Positions 16,942-25,667 of a DNA stretch of 64,000 nucleotides are shown piece after piece (position 1 is the stretch's first letter; each line of letters starts with the position of its first letter). A program made the position numbers and the translations under genes. The notes under the pieces are model-generated. The model saw only the letters and a program-made list of their open reading frames with translations, made no database searches and was not told the origin of the DNA. This stretch comes from JBCAXA01 sp038534295 (GTDB lineage: Bacteria; Pseudomonadota; Gammaproteobacteria; Steroidobacterales; Woeseiaceae), in NCBI GenBank assembly GCA_038534295.1, contig JBCAXA010000003.1, positions 62,001 to 126,000 on the forward strand, read 5' to 3'.

Positions 16942-17982
16942 ATGACCGCAAGATCCGCACGTCCCGTCTTTGTCGTCGGCAGCCCTCGATCCGGAACAAC
17001 GTGGCTCTACCATCTGCTCTTGTCCGCCGGCGGATTCGCTATCTACCGGTCTGAGTCACAGTTCTACAGTCGGTTTGGACCGAGTTTTGGCTGGATGCGG
17101 CAAACGTCCGATCGCCGCGCGTTCATGGAGCACTGGCAGCAGAGCGAATTTTTCCTGCGTGCCGGCCTCGACGCCGACGAGTTCCATGCACGGGCGATGG
17201 AGGCGCCGGCGTCGACCGGCGAGTTTCTTACGCTTTTCATGGACAGTATTCGCGCGGCTCAAGGAGCCGAACGCTGGGCCGATTGCACGCCGGACCACGG
17301 CCTGTACGTCCGCGAGATAAAGCGCGAGATTCCGGACGCGCTGTTCGTCCACATTCATCGCGATGGTCGGGACGTCGCGCTTTCTCTGGCCCGGCAGCAA
17401 TTTATTGGTTCGTTTCCTTGGCACCAGGACGTGCCGGAAGTTGCGGCGGCCGCTTATTGGTCGTGGGCAACCCGCCAGATGCTGAATGAAACGGCGTATC
17501 TCGGTGGCGATTACATGGAGCTGCGTTACGAAACGCTCGTCGACTCCTTCGATGCCGCTCTGCAGCGGCTGAGCGAATTCCTCGACCGTCGCATGGACCC
17601 GGTGCGTATCAAGGAGAGCCCGATCGGCACCGTCACGGACCCGAACAGTTCTTTCGCCGACAAAGCAACCGGCAAGCCGCGTTGGCAAACCGAAATTGAT
17701 GAGGCGCTGCTGGCGCGTATGGAGCGAATAATGGCGCCGGAACTCAAGGAACTCGGCTATGACGCGGCGACGGAGGCAGGCCAGACCGGATCGCAAACGT
17801 ACCCCTTTGAGCGCCAGCTCTACGCGCTGCGATTCGATGTAGGCAAACGAATCAAAGACGCGGGGCTGTCAGCGCGCCAGCTCCCGAGCTTGTCGGCCAT
17901 GTCTGACGACAAGGTCAAAGAGGACCCCACGCTTCGCCCGGCTGACAATATCGATCACATTCGCAAACTCGTTAGGCGGTGA
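16942..17982 (+). CDS. Sulfotransferase family protein
   Basis: 346 residues. The PAPS 5'-phosphosulfate loop RPVFVVGSPRSGTTWLYHLL is at the N-terminus. FVHIHRDGRDVALSLARQ near residue 125 is the 3'-phosphate motif (R-D-x-R-D-x-x-x-S). LRYETLVDSFD follows the usual Y-E-x-L-x pattern. ATG 16942 puts the loop a few residues from the start; an ATG at 16894 would add 16 basic residues and cannot be excluded. It would sulfate a carbohydrate or lipid hydroxyl. It is only distantly similar to the sulfotransferase at 1383 and is preceded by its own decayed duplicate. Confidence 0.85.
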   Translation: MTARSARPVFVVGSPRSGTTWLYHLLLSAGGFAIYRSESQFYSRFGPSFGWMRQTSDRRAFMEHWQQSEFFLRAGLDADEFHARAMEAPASTGEFLTLFMDSIRAAQGAERWADCTPDHGLYVREIKREIPDALFVHIHRDGRDVALSLARQQFIGSFPWHQDVPEVAAAAYWSWATRQMLNETAYLGGDYMELRYETLVDSFDAALQRLSEFLDRRMDPVRIKESPIGTVTDPNSSFADKATGKPRWQTEIDEALLARMERIMAPELKELGYDAATEAGQTGSQTYPFERQLYALRFDVGKRIKDAGLSARQLPSLSAMSDDKVKEDPTLRPADNIDHIRKLVRR

Positions 17983-18003
17983 TGTCGGGCGCCGGGCAAT
18001 GTG

Positions 18004-18654
18004 CTAGAGCCCACCGCGCTCCGCCAAAGAAACGCAGCCGCGCTCTCCGACGATCATGTGATCGAGCAATCGAATATCAATCAAAGCCAGCGCCCGAATT
18101 AGCCGCTTGGTGAGTAGCTCGTCAGCCGTACTGGGCTCGGCGACCCCCGATGGGTGGTTGTGGGCGAGGATCACCGCCGCCGCGTTGACCGCCAGAGCAG
18201 CGCGCACGACCTCTCGCGGATAGACGCTGGCGCCGTCGATCGTGCCGCGAAACAGCTCCTCAAATCGAATAACTCGGTGGCGATTGTCGAGGTATAGGCA
18301 GCAAAACACCTCGTAGGGCTTGTCGCGTAGCCGCACCGTCAGGAATTCTCGTGTGTCTGCCGGGCTGGCGAGGGTTTCGCCGGCCGGCAGTGTTTCGTCG
18401 GCGTAACGACGAAAGAGCTCAGGCAAGGCGCGCAGCGCCGCTGAACGGCGGCCATCGATGCCACCGAATTCGTCCAATGCAGCGACTTCCGCGCGGCACA
18501 GTCGCCGCAAGCCGCCGAACCGAGCAAGCCAGGTCGACGGGCCATCGGCGCTGGCCGTACCAACGACGATGGCGACCAACTCGGCGGTGGTCAGGCGCTG
18601 CGGGCCGCAATGGAACAGTCGGGATTCGAGGTCGGTCTGAACCTTTTTCTGCAT
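18004..18654 (-). CDS. radC: RadC family JAB/MPN-domain protein
   Basis: 216 residues from ATG 18654; a longer reading to 18801 would overlap the coaBC promoter. The N-terminal helix-hairpin-helix region includes RLTTAELVAIVVGTA and LDEFGGIDGRRSAAL. The C-terminal JAMM motif is complete: LFRGTIDGASVYPREVV, then AHNHPSGVAEPSTAD, which supplies the two His and the Asp. RadC was named for DNA repair, but the enzymatic role is unsettled. The divergent pair radC/coaBC is a conserved gammaproteobacterial order. Confidence 0.93.
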   Translation of the reverse strand: MQKKVQTDLESRLFHCGPQRLTTAELVAIVVGTASADGPSTWLARFGGLRRLCRAEVAALDEFGGIDGRRSAALRALPELFRRYADETLPAGETLASPADTREFLTVRLRDKPYEVFCCLYLDNRHRVIRFEELFRGTIDGASVYPREVVRAALAVNAAAVILAHNHPSGVAEPSTADELLTKRLIRALALIDIRLLDHMIVGERGCVSLAERGGL

Positions 18655-18812
18655 GACAGTCGTTTCCGGAGTCGGAGCAGCCAGCCTAGCCAGATGCGTT
18701 GCGCTCTGTTGTCTCAGTTTGTGAGGTATCGCCGTCAATTCCGGTCCATTTCTCTGGCAAACCCGGATTCGCTGCCTTAAGCTTTCTACAATCGTTGTCA
18801 AAACAGTTATTT

Positions 18813-20024
18813 ATGAAAAAGATTCTGCTTGGAGTTGCCGGCGGCATTGCCGCGTACAAGACTCCACAACTGGTCCGCCGGCTGATCGACCGCGATGCCG
18901 ACGTCCAGGTCGTCATGACCGACGGCGCACACGCTTTCGTCACCCCGCTGAGCCTTGCCGCGGTGTCGGGGCGGCCGGTTCGTGACGATCTTTGGGACGA
19001 GCAGGCGGAAGCGGCAATGGGCCATATTGAGCTCGCGCGCTGGGCTGACGAGATCTTGATCGCGCCGGCTACCGCCAATGTCATTGCGAAACTCGCCAAC
19101 GGCATTGCCGACGATCTGCTGACCACGCTGTGTCTGGCGAGCGATGCGCCGCTTAGCGTTGCACCTGCGATGAATCGGTTGATGTGGGCGAACGCAGCGA
19201 CGGCCGCCAACGTTGCGACGCTGCGCGAGCGCGGCGTTGAATTTTTTGGGCCTGCTGCCGGCGATCAAGCGTGCGGTGAAACCGGACCCGGCCGCATGGT
19301 TGAGCCCGAAGATCTTGCCGAAGCGTTCATGGCAACCGCAGCGCCGCGCTTCAATGGCGAAACCGTCGTACTTACCGCCGGCCCGACCCGTGAGCCGATC
19401 GACCCGGTGCGCTACATCACGAATCGCAGTTCTGGCCGTATGGGGTACGCGCTGGCCAAGGCATTTCGCGAGGCGGGCGCCAACGTCAAGCTCGTCACGG
19501 GGCCGGTCAACCTCGCGTGCCCGGCTGGCGTCGACTGCTATCCCGTCGAGACCGCTCAGCAGATGCTCGACACAGTGCTCGAGCAGGTCCGTGGCGCAGC
19601 CATATTTATCGGTGCAGCCGCCATCGCAGACTATTCGCCGGCGAGTTTCTCCGACCGCAAGATCAAAAAGTCTTCCGACAGCGTGTCACTCGACATGGTG
19701 CGCGCCCCGGATACCTTGGCAACGGTGGCAGCGTTGGAACCGGCGCCGTTCTGCGTTGGTTTTGCAGCGGAGACGCACGACCTTCGGACTTACGCCGTCG
19801 GCAAGCTCGAGCGCAAGCGCCTCGACATGATCGTCGCGAATCAGGTCGGTAAGGGCCTCGGTTTCGACTGCGCCGAAAACACCGTTACGGTGTTTTGGGC
19901 CGGCGGCGAGGCAGCCTATCCGACCATGCACAAGTTGGCGCTGGCGCGTCAGCTGGTTGCACTGATTGGCGAGCGCTTCGACGCACGGCCGCCGGCACCG
20001 CTTGCTCGCGACAGCGTCGCGTGA
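18813..20024 (+). CDS. coaBC: Bifunctional phosphopantothenoylcysteine decarboxylase / phosphopantothenate-cysteine ligase
   Basis: 403 residues, normal length. The N-terminal CoaC flavoprotein begins KKILLGVAGGIAAYK; it contains the active-site HIELARWADEILIAPATAN and PAMNRLMW. The CoaB part begins GETVVLTAGPTREPIDPVRYITNRSSGRMG; KIKKSSDSVSLDM is the nucleotide-binding loop. It carries out two consecutive steps of coenzyme A synthesis. The start is ATG 18813; upstream codons in frame do not resemble the family. It is coupled to dut, whose GTG overlaps the stop. Confidence 0.97.
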   Translation: MKKILLGVAGGIAAYKTPQLVRRLIDRDADVQVVMTDGAHAFVTPLSLAAVSGRPVRDDLWDEQAEAAMGHIELARWADEILIAPATANVIAKLANGIADDLLTTLCLASDAPLSVAPAMNRLMWANAATAANVATLRERGVEFFGPAAGDQACGETGPGRMVEPEDLAEAFMATAAPRFNGETVVLTAGPTREPIDPVRYITNRSSGRMGYALAKAFREAGANVKLVTGPVNLACPAGVDCYPVETAQQMLDTVLEQVRGAAIFIGAAAIADYSPASFSDRKIKKSSDSVSLDMVRAPDTLATVAALEPAPFCVGFAAETHDLRTYAVGKLERKRLDMIVANQVGKGLGFDCAENTVTVFWAGGEAAYPTMHKLALARQLVALIGERFDARPPAPLARDSVA

Positions 20025-20476
20025 GTCGCGTTCAGTTCCGACGCCTCGACTCGCGTCTAGGCGACGAGGTCGCGCTGCCCGAATATGCGACGCCTGGGTC
20101 GGCCGGGCTCGATCTACGGGCGTTACTCGATGAGCCATTGACGGTAAGCCCCGGCGAGACGCATCTCGTCCCGACCGGACTTGCGATCTACATCGGCGAT
20201 CCATCGCTGGCCGCCGTGCTCCTGCCGCGTTCCGGGCTCGGCCACAAGCACGGGCTGGTGCTCGGTAACCTAACCGGCCTCATCGACTCGGACTATCAAG
20301 GCCAGGTTTATGTATCGGTATGGAACCGCGGCCAGCAGCCGTACACGATTGAGCCCGCCGAACGGATCGCGCAGATGGTGTTTGTACCCGTCGTGCAGCC
20401 CGAGCTGGTCGAAGTCGATGAGTTCGATACGTCTGATCGCGGTGCCGGCGGTTTTGGCCACTCTGGCAGAACCTAG
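20021..20476 (+). CDS. dut: dUTP diphosphatase (dUTPase)
   Basis: 151 residues from a GTG that overlaps the coaBC stop. All five trimeric dUTPase motifs are present: GSAGLDLRA, PRSGLGHKHGL, GLIDSDYQGQVYVSVWN, ERIAQMVF, and the C-terminal Phe loop RGAGGFGHSG. It hydrolyses dUTP to dUMP, supplying dTMP synthesis and keeping uracil out of DNA. The coaBC-dut order is conserved in Gammaproteobacteria. In pseudomonads algC and argB often follow; here a REP array follows instead. Confidence 0.97.
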   Translation: MSRVQFRRLDSRLGDEVALPEYATPGSAGLDLRALLDEPLTVSPGETHLVPTGLAIYIGDPSLAAVLLPRSGLGHKHGLVLGNLTGLIDSDYQGQVYVSVWNRGQQPYTIEPAERIAQMVFVPVVQPELVEVDEFDTSDRGAGGFGHSGRT

Positions 20477-20486
20477 CGAGTCGTCA

Positions 20487-20759
20487 ATCGCGCCCGGAAG
20501 GGCGCTCCTACATCGCAGATGACTGCGGCGCTCAACCTCGTTGGAGGGGCCGGCTTCCGCCCCGCGATTGGCCGTTGCCTAAATCCGCACTGTCAGCGTA
20601 AATCGCGCCTAGAAAGGCGCTCCTACATCTTCGTTTACTGCCGCGCTAAACCTCGATGTAGGAGCGGGCTTCTGCCCGCGATCGCGCCCGGCAAGGCAGT
20701 CCCACGCCTTCTATCGCAGGCGCGAAACCTTGATGTAGGAGCGGGCTTCTGCCCGCGAA
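20487..20759. repeat. REP/BIME array 1
   Basis: At least four palindromes of the GATGTAGGAGC family. They occur in both orientations: a GCGGGC-TTCT-GCCCGC form read rightward, and a GCGCC-x-GGCGC form read leftward. A spacer near 20567-20600 (GATTGGCCGTTGCCTAAATC onward) recurs in arrays 5 and 7. It fills the gap between dut and the convergent DUF4124 gene; no coding sequence is supported inside it. Confidence 0.9.
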
Positions 20760-20781
20760 TAGCGAGTGCGGGGGCGCGCGG

Positions 20782-21420
20782 TCAGGCGCGATTGCCAGCC
20801 GACAGCTGCTTCTTGAGCTCTCGAAATCGCTCGATGTCGATATCGAAGCGGTCAGAGATTTCCCGTACGCGATTTTCGTTTTGGTCGCGGATCGTGCGGT
20901 AGCGATCCAGTCGGTCGCGGGTTTCTTCGAGGTCTTCCGACAAATCCAGCGGCAGCGGTGGTGCCTCAGGGTCGTCGGAATACGGTCGGTAGTCGTTGGC
21001 CTCGTTGAGCAGGCTCTCGAGTCGCACGGACAAGTTCTTGAGATACAGGTTGGCGACCTTCGCCTGAGCTTCAACCAGCTCGAGACGCCGGTCGCGGTGC
21101 ATCTCAATCTCTTCGATGCTCTGGTACGTTGCGAGCAGAATGCGGTTTTGACGACGCTGTTGCTCGCGCGCTTCTTCTTCGGCTTTTTGTCGAGCACGTT
21201 CGGCGAGTTCTTCCTCACTCAACCGGCCTTTGACGAAATCGACGTGTACGCCCTGCTTGTTGAGGACGTTGACGTCCTTTTCCGAGTATTCCGGCGGCAC
21301 AGCGTCGCCGAAGTGCACGACACCCTCGTCGTCCACCCAACGAAATGTTTTCTTTTCCTTTTCCGCAGCCGTCAGCAGGCACATCGCCACGGCGGCTAGC
21401 GCAAGCGGGGGGATTCTCAT
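20782..21420 (-). CDS. DUF4124 domain-containing exported protein
   Basis: 212 residues from ATG 21420. A signal peptide (MRIPPLALAAVAMCLLTAA) is followed by the short DUF4124 domain TFRWVDDEGVVHFGDAVPPEY. A long, highly charged helical tail (about residues 60-205) rich in Glu, Arg and Leu probably forms a coiled coil. DUF4124 proteins are periplasmic and have no established function. The gene lies immediately downstream of pyrE on the same strand, 93 bases apart. Confidence 0.85.
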   Translation of the reverse strand: MRIPPLALAAVAMCLLTAAEKEKKTFRWVDDEGVVHFGDAVPPEYSEKDVNVLNKQGVHVDFVKGRLSEEELAERARQKAEEEAREQQRRQNRILLATYQSIEEIEMHRDRRLELVEAQAKVANLYLKNLSVRLESLLNEANDYRPYSDDPEAPPLPLDLSEDLEETRDRLDRYRTIRDQNENRVREISDRFDIDIERFRELKKQLSAGNRA

Positions 21421-21513
21421 GACGGTTCTATACCACACGCTGTCAACCCTTCCGAAAAGGAACTGTTTCGCGATTTTGCCGATTATCCCACCTGGCCTCG
21501 AAAAAACAGTGAC

Positions 21514-22155
21514 TTATGCCCCATATGTGACTCTGTAGCGGCGAATGGCGTCGACAACCTCGGCATGGCCGCCGGTTTCCTCTAGGTAGTCGATCAACTC
21601 GCTCAGCGTAACGATGCTCGTAACGGGCGCACCGTACCGTTGTTTGACCTGATCGACCGCCGAGGTTTCCCCGCTACCGCGCTCTTCTCGATCCAGCGAA
21701 ATGACGACGCCAGCCAATGTGCCGCCGGCGGCCTGAATGAGCGACATCGATTCACCGATCGCTGTACCGGCCGTAATTACATCGTCGATGACGAGCACGC
21801 GACCGTCGAGTCCGGCGCCCACGATTTGGCCGCCCTCGCCATGGTCTTTCGCCTCTTTGCGATTGTAGGCATACGGCTTGGAAACGCCGTGGTGCTCAAA
21901 CAAGCCCGCAGTTGCAAGCGCGACGAGCGGGATGCCCTTGTAGGCAGGTCCGAACAGCACATCGAATTCGATCCCGGAATCGACAATGGCGGCGGCGTAG
22001 CAACGCGCGATCGCTGCCGCCGCGCGGCCGTTGGCGAACTGTCCCGCGTTAAAAAAATAGGGGCTTTGGCGACCCGACTTGAGCGTGAATTCGCCGAACT
22101 TCAGTACCCCGAGTTCCAGCGATAGCCGGATGAAATCTTGCTTGTACTTCTGCAT
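21514..22155 (-). CDS. pyrE: Orotate phosphoribosyltransferase
   Basis: 213 residues, the same length as the E. coli enzyme. The N-terminal GVLKFGEFTLKSGRQSPYFFNAG is diagnostic, and the PRPP-binding loop is VLVIDDVITAGTA near residue 118. It converts orotate and PRPP to OMP in pyrimidine synthesis. It is divergent from the exonuclease III / Crc-like gene, the arrangement known from Pseudomonas pyrE-crc. Confidence 0.97.
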   Translation of the reverse strand: MQKYKQDFIRLSLELGVLKFGEFTLKSGRQSPYFFNAGQFANGRAAAAIARCYAAAIVDSGIEFDVLFGPAYKGIPLVALATAGLFEHHGVSKPYAYNRKEAKDHGEGGQIVGAGLDGRVLVIDDVITAGTAIGESMSLIQAAGGTLAGVVISLDREERGSGETSAVDQVKQRYGAPVTSIVTLSELIDYLEETGGHAEVVDAIRRYRVTYGA

Positions 22156-22291
22156 ACGTTCCCGAAAGCACGGTGATGATCTACCGTGAAACCGCCATTA
22201 TCGCACAGCTAGGCCGCTGCGCTCCTTGCCAGTGCTTCCGCCGCCAGGAGCCGGCCGGTACACTCGCCAGCTTTCGCCGGGTTGCTCCGCC

Positions 22292-23062
22292 ATGCGCATC
22301 GTCTCGTTCAACGCCAACGGTATTCGTTCCGCTGCCAGTAAAGGGTTCTTTGATTGGATGCACGGCCACGGGCCGGACATCGTGTGCGTGCAGGAAACCA
22401 AAGCACAGGTGCACCAGCTTACCGATCCTGTGTTTCATCCTGACGGCTATCACACGTTTTACGAGGACGCGGAGAAGAAAGGTTACAGCGGTGTTGCCGT
22501 TTACTCGCGTCACGAGCCAGCCGCGGTACGCCGGGGGTTCGGTGTGGCCGATTTCGACCGCGAAGGTCGCTATCTGGAAATCGATTTACCCGGCATTACG
22601 GTCGCATCGCTGTATCTGCCTTCTGGAACGTCCGGCGATGAACGCCTCGAGTTCAAGCTTCGTTTTCACGACGCGTTCTACGAAAAGCTCCAGAAATTGC
22701 GCCGCCGCCGGCGCCACGTCGTGGTGTGCGGCGATTGGAACACTGCGCACAAAGAAATCGATCTGAAGAACTGGAAGTCAAATCAGAAGAATTCGGGATT
22801 TTTGCCGGTTGAGCGGGCTTGGCTGGACACCGTTTTCAAAGAAAACTTCTTCGTTGATGCGTTTCGGGTCATTAACAAAGAGGCTGAGCAATATACCTGG
22901 TGGTCCCATCGCGCACGCGCCTGGGACAAGAACGTGGGTTGGCGCATCGACTATCACGTCGTGTCGCCGTCACTCGAAACGCGTATTCGCGACGCGGCGA
23001 TTTATAGGGATGAGAAATTCTCGGATCACGCGCCGCTGACCATCGACTACGATCTCGCCTAG
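22292..23062 (+). CDS. Exodeoxyribonuclease III family protein, Crc-like sequence with intact active site
   Basis: 256 residues from ATG 22292. The overall sequence tracks Pseudomonas Crc closely: MRIVSFNANGIRSA, LYLPSGTSGDE, KNWKSNQKNSGFLPVERAWLD and NVGWRIDYHVVSP. Crc proper has lost the nuclease residues. Here they remain: Glu in VCVQETKA, Asp and Asn in CGDWNTAHKE, Asp in WRIDYH, and Asp-His in SDHAPLTIDY. The protein is therefore probably an AP endonuclease / 3'-5' exonuclease (xthA-like). Whether it also has a Crc-type regulatory role cannot be told. Its position opposite pyrE is the crc position in pseudomonads. Confidence 0.9.
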   Translation: MRIVSFNANGIRSAASKGFFDWMHGHGPDIVCVQETKAQVHQLTDPVFHPDGYHTFYEDAEKKGYSGVAVYSRHEPAAVRRGFGVADFDREGRYLEIDLPGITVASLYLPSGTSGDERLEFKLRFHDAFYEKLQKLRRRRRHVVVCGDWNTAHKEIDLKNWKSNQKNSGFLPVERAWLDTVFKENFFVDAFRVINKEAEQYTWWSHRARAWDKNVGWRIDYHVVSPSLETRIRDAAIYRDEKFSDHAPLTIDYDLA

Positions 23063-23092
23063 CCGCTTGCCGCGATCTCCTCGTCGCCGTTC

Positions 23093-23597
23093 CATCGCGC
23101 CCGGAAGGGCGCTCCTACATCTTCGATAGCTGCAACGCCACACCTCGATGTAGGAGCGGGCGTCTGCCCGCGATGGTGCGATCTCGCCTGGAAAGGCGTT
23201 CCTACATCTTCGATAGCTGCAACGGCAAACCTCGATGTAGGAGCGGGCGCCTCGCGCAATCGCGCCTGGAAAGGCGCTCCTACATTTCTGATTACTGCTG
23301 CGCCAAACTTCGATGTAGGAGCGGGCTTTTGCCCGCGATCGNNNNNNNNNNNNNNNNNNNNNNNNNNNNNNNNNNNNNNNNNNNNNNNNNNNNNNNNNNN
23401 NNNNNNNNNNNNNNNNNNNNNNNNNNNNNNNNNNNNNNNNNGGCCCGGAAAGGCGTTCCGACATCTTCGATAGCTGCAACGGCAAACCTCGATGTAGGAG
23501 CGGGCTTTTGCCCGCGATCGGGCCCGGAAAGGCGTTCCGACATCTTCGATAGCTGCAACGGCAAACCTCGATGTAGGAGCGGGCTTCTGCCCGCGAT
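23093..23597. repeat. REP/BIME array 2 (contains assembly gap)
   Basis: A dense run of GATGTAGGAGC palindromes in alternating orientation, with the spacer CTTCGATAGCTGCAACGGCA repeated several times. The near-identical units explain why the assembly broke here. No gene is supported inside the array. It separates the exonuclease gene from the convergent AmpG-like permease. Confidence 0.9.
23342..23441. other. Assembly gap, 100 N
   Basis: A run of exactly 100 N inside REP array 2. The round number suggests a scaffolding placeholder, so the true length and content are unknown. Confidence 0.98.
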
Positions 23598-23634
23598 GGT
23601 GATGACCCAGGCGTATCGCATTTGTTGCAGAGGA

Positions 23635-25194
23635 TCAGGAAGGCGCGCCGCTCGCAGCCGGTGGATCGGCCTTGTTGCTGCTCATGAAGTCCAACATGGC
23701 GCGGACAAACGGCAGCAGGAAATACGCCGGGATGCCAAAGGCCATCGTGATCAGGAAGAAGTCGGCGTAACCGAGCTCTTGAGCGCCATACCCACCCGCC
23801 CAGCCAGCGACCGAACGCGCGACCGCAAAGATCGACGACAACACGGCAAACTCCGTCGCAGCGTTACGCTTGTCGACGATCGCCATGAGAAACGCGAGAA
23901 ACGCGCCAGTGCCGAGTCCTTGCGTAAAAGATTCAATGCCGCTGGCCGTGTACATCAGCGCCTGTTGGCGAATCGGTTGTTCAACAACCTCGCCCGGCAA
24001 ATCGAAGGTATACGCGATATACACGTAGCCAAGATTTGAGATGATTTGTGTCAGTCCAAGGATCCACAGGCCTCGGAAAACGCCGACGCGGTCGGTGAAC
24101 CAGCCGCCGGCGATGCCGCCGAGAATGGACAGTAGGATCCCGATGTTGACCGAGACCAGACCGATTTGCGCCGTGCTGAAGCCAGCGTCGACCCAAAACG
24201 GTTTGATCATGAAGCCAATCGTTTGATCGGCGAGCTTGAAGGTCAGAATGAACAACACGACGGCCATGAAATAGGGCCGCGTCGCCATATCGAGAAACGC
24301 ACCGAAAACGGGACCGCGTTTGGCGGTAGCGACCGTCGCTTGCGTTGCACGGCGGCCCAGCCAGGCGCTGACACCAGCCGCGCCAATCAGGACTAACGCG
24401 ACGATCGGCATATAGCCGGCGGCTCGATTGGCCGCATCCGATTCGAGCAGCTGCAGCGGTGTGCGCGAGACGTAGGCAACCAGTGCAACAAACAGAAACA
24501 AACCCGGCATGAACACGCCCGGATTGCGGAACACGCCGGTAAGTTCGTCGCGCGCGCTCACACCGGTGCGGCCGCCGCCGGGCAGTTCGGGTGGTGCCAT
24601 GCGACACCAAATGCCCATACCGGCCATGATCAGCGCGGAACCGGCGAATACGCCGCTCCAGCCAATGAATTTTTCCATTGCCAGCAACGCGCCGGTGCTG
24701 ATCAACGCGCCGCGATACAGCGCAATGCGTACGCCATTGGCGAGTCCCAGCTCGTGCTTGTCGAGCATCTCGACGGTGTAGCCGTCGATGGCAATATCGT
24801 TGGTTGCCGAAAGCAATGTGAATATGGCAATGGCAAACCAAATCCACGTACCAAATTCCGCGTGCACGGCCAGCGTCAGCAGGATGGCTGCCATCGCAAA
24901 GTCGACGACCAGCATCCACGTTCGATGGTGTCGGTACCGATCGACAGCCGGGGCCCACAGAAACTTGATGCTCCAAGCGAGACCGAGCAGGCTCAAGAAA
25001 CCAATGTCGGAGAGCTCGACGTCCTGCACTCGAAAAAAGACCGGCAGGACTTCGTAAAAGATGCCGAGCGGAAAGCCCTCAGCAAAGTACAGTACGGCAA
25101 CCCAAAACAGCTTCGATCGAAGAACGCTCTTGGGCGACGGCGAATCTGTGTTGGTGTTGGCGGGCGCGCTACGTGCGCCGTCGGGATCGGCCAA
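23635..25194 (-). CDS. ampG: AmpG-like major facilitator permease
   Basis: 519 residues with about 12-14 hydrophobic segments. LFWVAVLYFAEGFPLGIFYEVLPVFFR at the N-terminus is the AmpG signature (F-x-x-G-x-P-x-G-L), followed by GLAWSIKFLWAPAVDRY. AmpG imports GlcNAc-anhydroMurNAc peptides from the periplasm for cell-wall recycling and, in some species, beta-lactamase signalling. Related PAT-family permeases have other cargo, so the substrate is an inference. It is divergent from the Rieske gene, and their 5' ends nearly touch. Confidence 0.85.
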   Translation of the reverse strand: MADPDGARSAPANTNTDSPSPKSVLRSKLFWVAVLYFAEGFPLGIFYEVLPVFFRVQDVELSDIGFLSLLGLAWSIKFLWAPAVDRYRHHRTWMLVVDFAMAAILLTLAVHAEFGTWIWFAIAIFTLLSATNDIAIDGYTVEMLDKHELGLANGVRIALYRGALISTGALLAMEKFIGWSGVFAGSALIMAGMGIWCRMAPPELPGGGRTGVSARDELTGVFRNPGVFMPGLFLFVALVAYVSRTPLQLLESDAANRAAGYMPIVALVLIGAAGVSAWLGRRATQATVATAKRGPVFGAFLDMATRPYFMAVVLFILTFKLADQTIGFMIKPFWVDAGFSTAQIGLVSVNIGILLSILGGIAGGWFTDRVGVFRGLWILGLTQIISNLGYVYIAYTFDLPGEVVEQPIRQQALMYTASGIESFTQGLGTGAFLAFLMAIVDKRNAATEFAVLSSIFAVARSVAGWAGGYGAQELGYADFFLITMAFGIPAYFLLPFVRAMLDFMSSNKADPPAASGAPS

Positions 25195-25220
25195 AATTAT
25201 GCAGCCGGCAAGGACATGCG

Positions 25221-25613
25221 ATGCAGGATAGCGATGCCCTCGGTCAAAAAACAGTGCGTTGCCGGCTCGGTCGGGCAGCCGACGTCACAGATCGGCAAGC
25301 AATCGAGTATCGGCTCGGGGATGGCGACTGGCCACTGCGTGTGTTCGCCGTCCGGTGCGGCGACGCGATTCGGGTTTATCGAAATCGCTGTCCGCACTTG
25401 GGCTGGCCATTAAACGTCCAGCCCGATCGATTTCTAACGCCTGATGAATCGTTAGTGGTATGCGCCGGTCACGGCGCTTTGTTTGAGAAAGACACCGGCC
25501 GTTGCGTGGGCGGGCCGTGCCCTGGCAGTTCGCTGGCTGCGTATCCGGTAGAAATTGATGCGGCCGACACGATCACGATCGTCGTACCACGAGCGCATCT
25601 GGACAATTTATGA
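25221..25613 (+). CDS. Rieske [2Fe-2S] domain protein
   Basis: 130 residues, a single Rieske domain. The cluster ligands are Cys-x-His in RCPHLGWPLN and Cys-x-x-His in VVCAGHGALFEKDTGRC, followed by the proline-rich loop GGPCPGSSLAAYPV. No membrane anchor or second domain is present, so it is a soluble electron carrier of the ferredoxin type seen with oxygenases. No oxygenase gene is adjacent. ATG 25221 is chosen; the preceding frame overlaps the divergent permease gene. Confidence 0.88.
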   Translation: MQDSDALGQKTVRCRLGRAADVTDRQAIEYRLGDGDWPLRVFAVRCGDAIRVYRNRCPHLGWPLNVQPDRFLTPDESLVVCAGHGALFEKDTGRCVGGPCPGSSLAAYPVEIDAADTITIVVPRAHLDNL

Positions 25614-25667
25614 GAGCAAAGTGCATCTGCGCCGAAAGATCGGCGCTCGCGTCGTCGCTTGCTCGGA

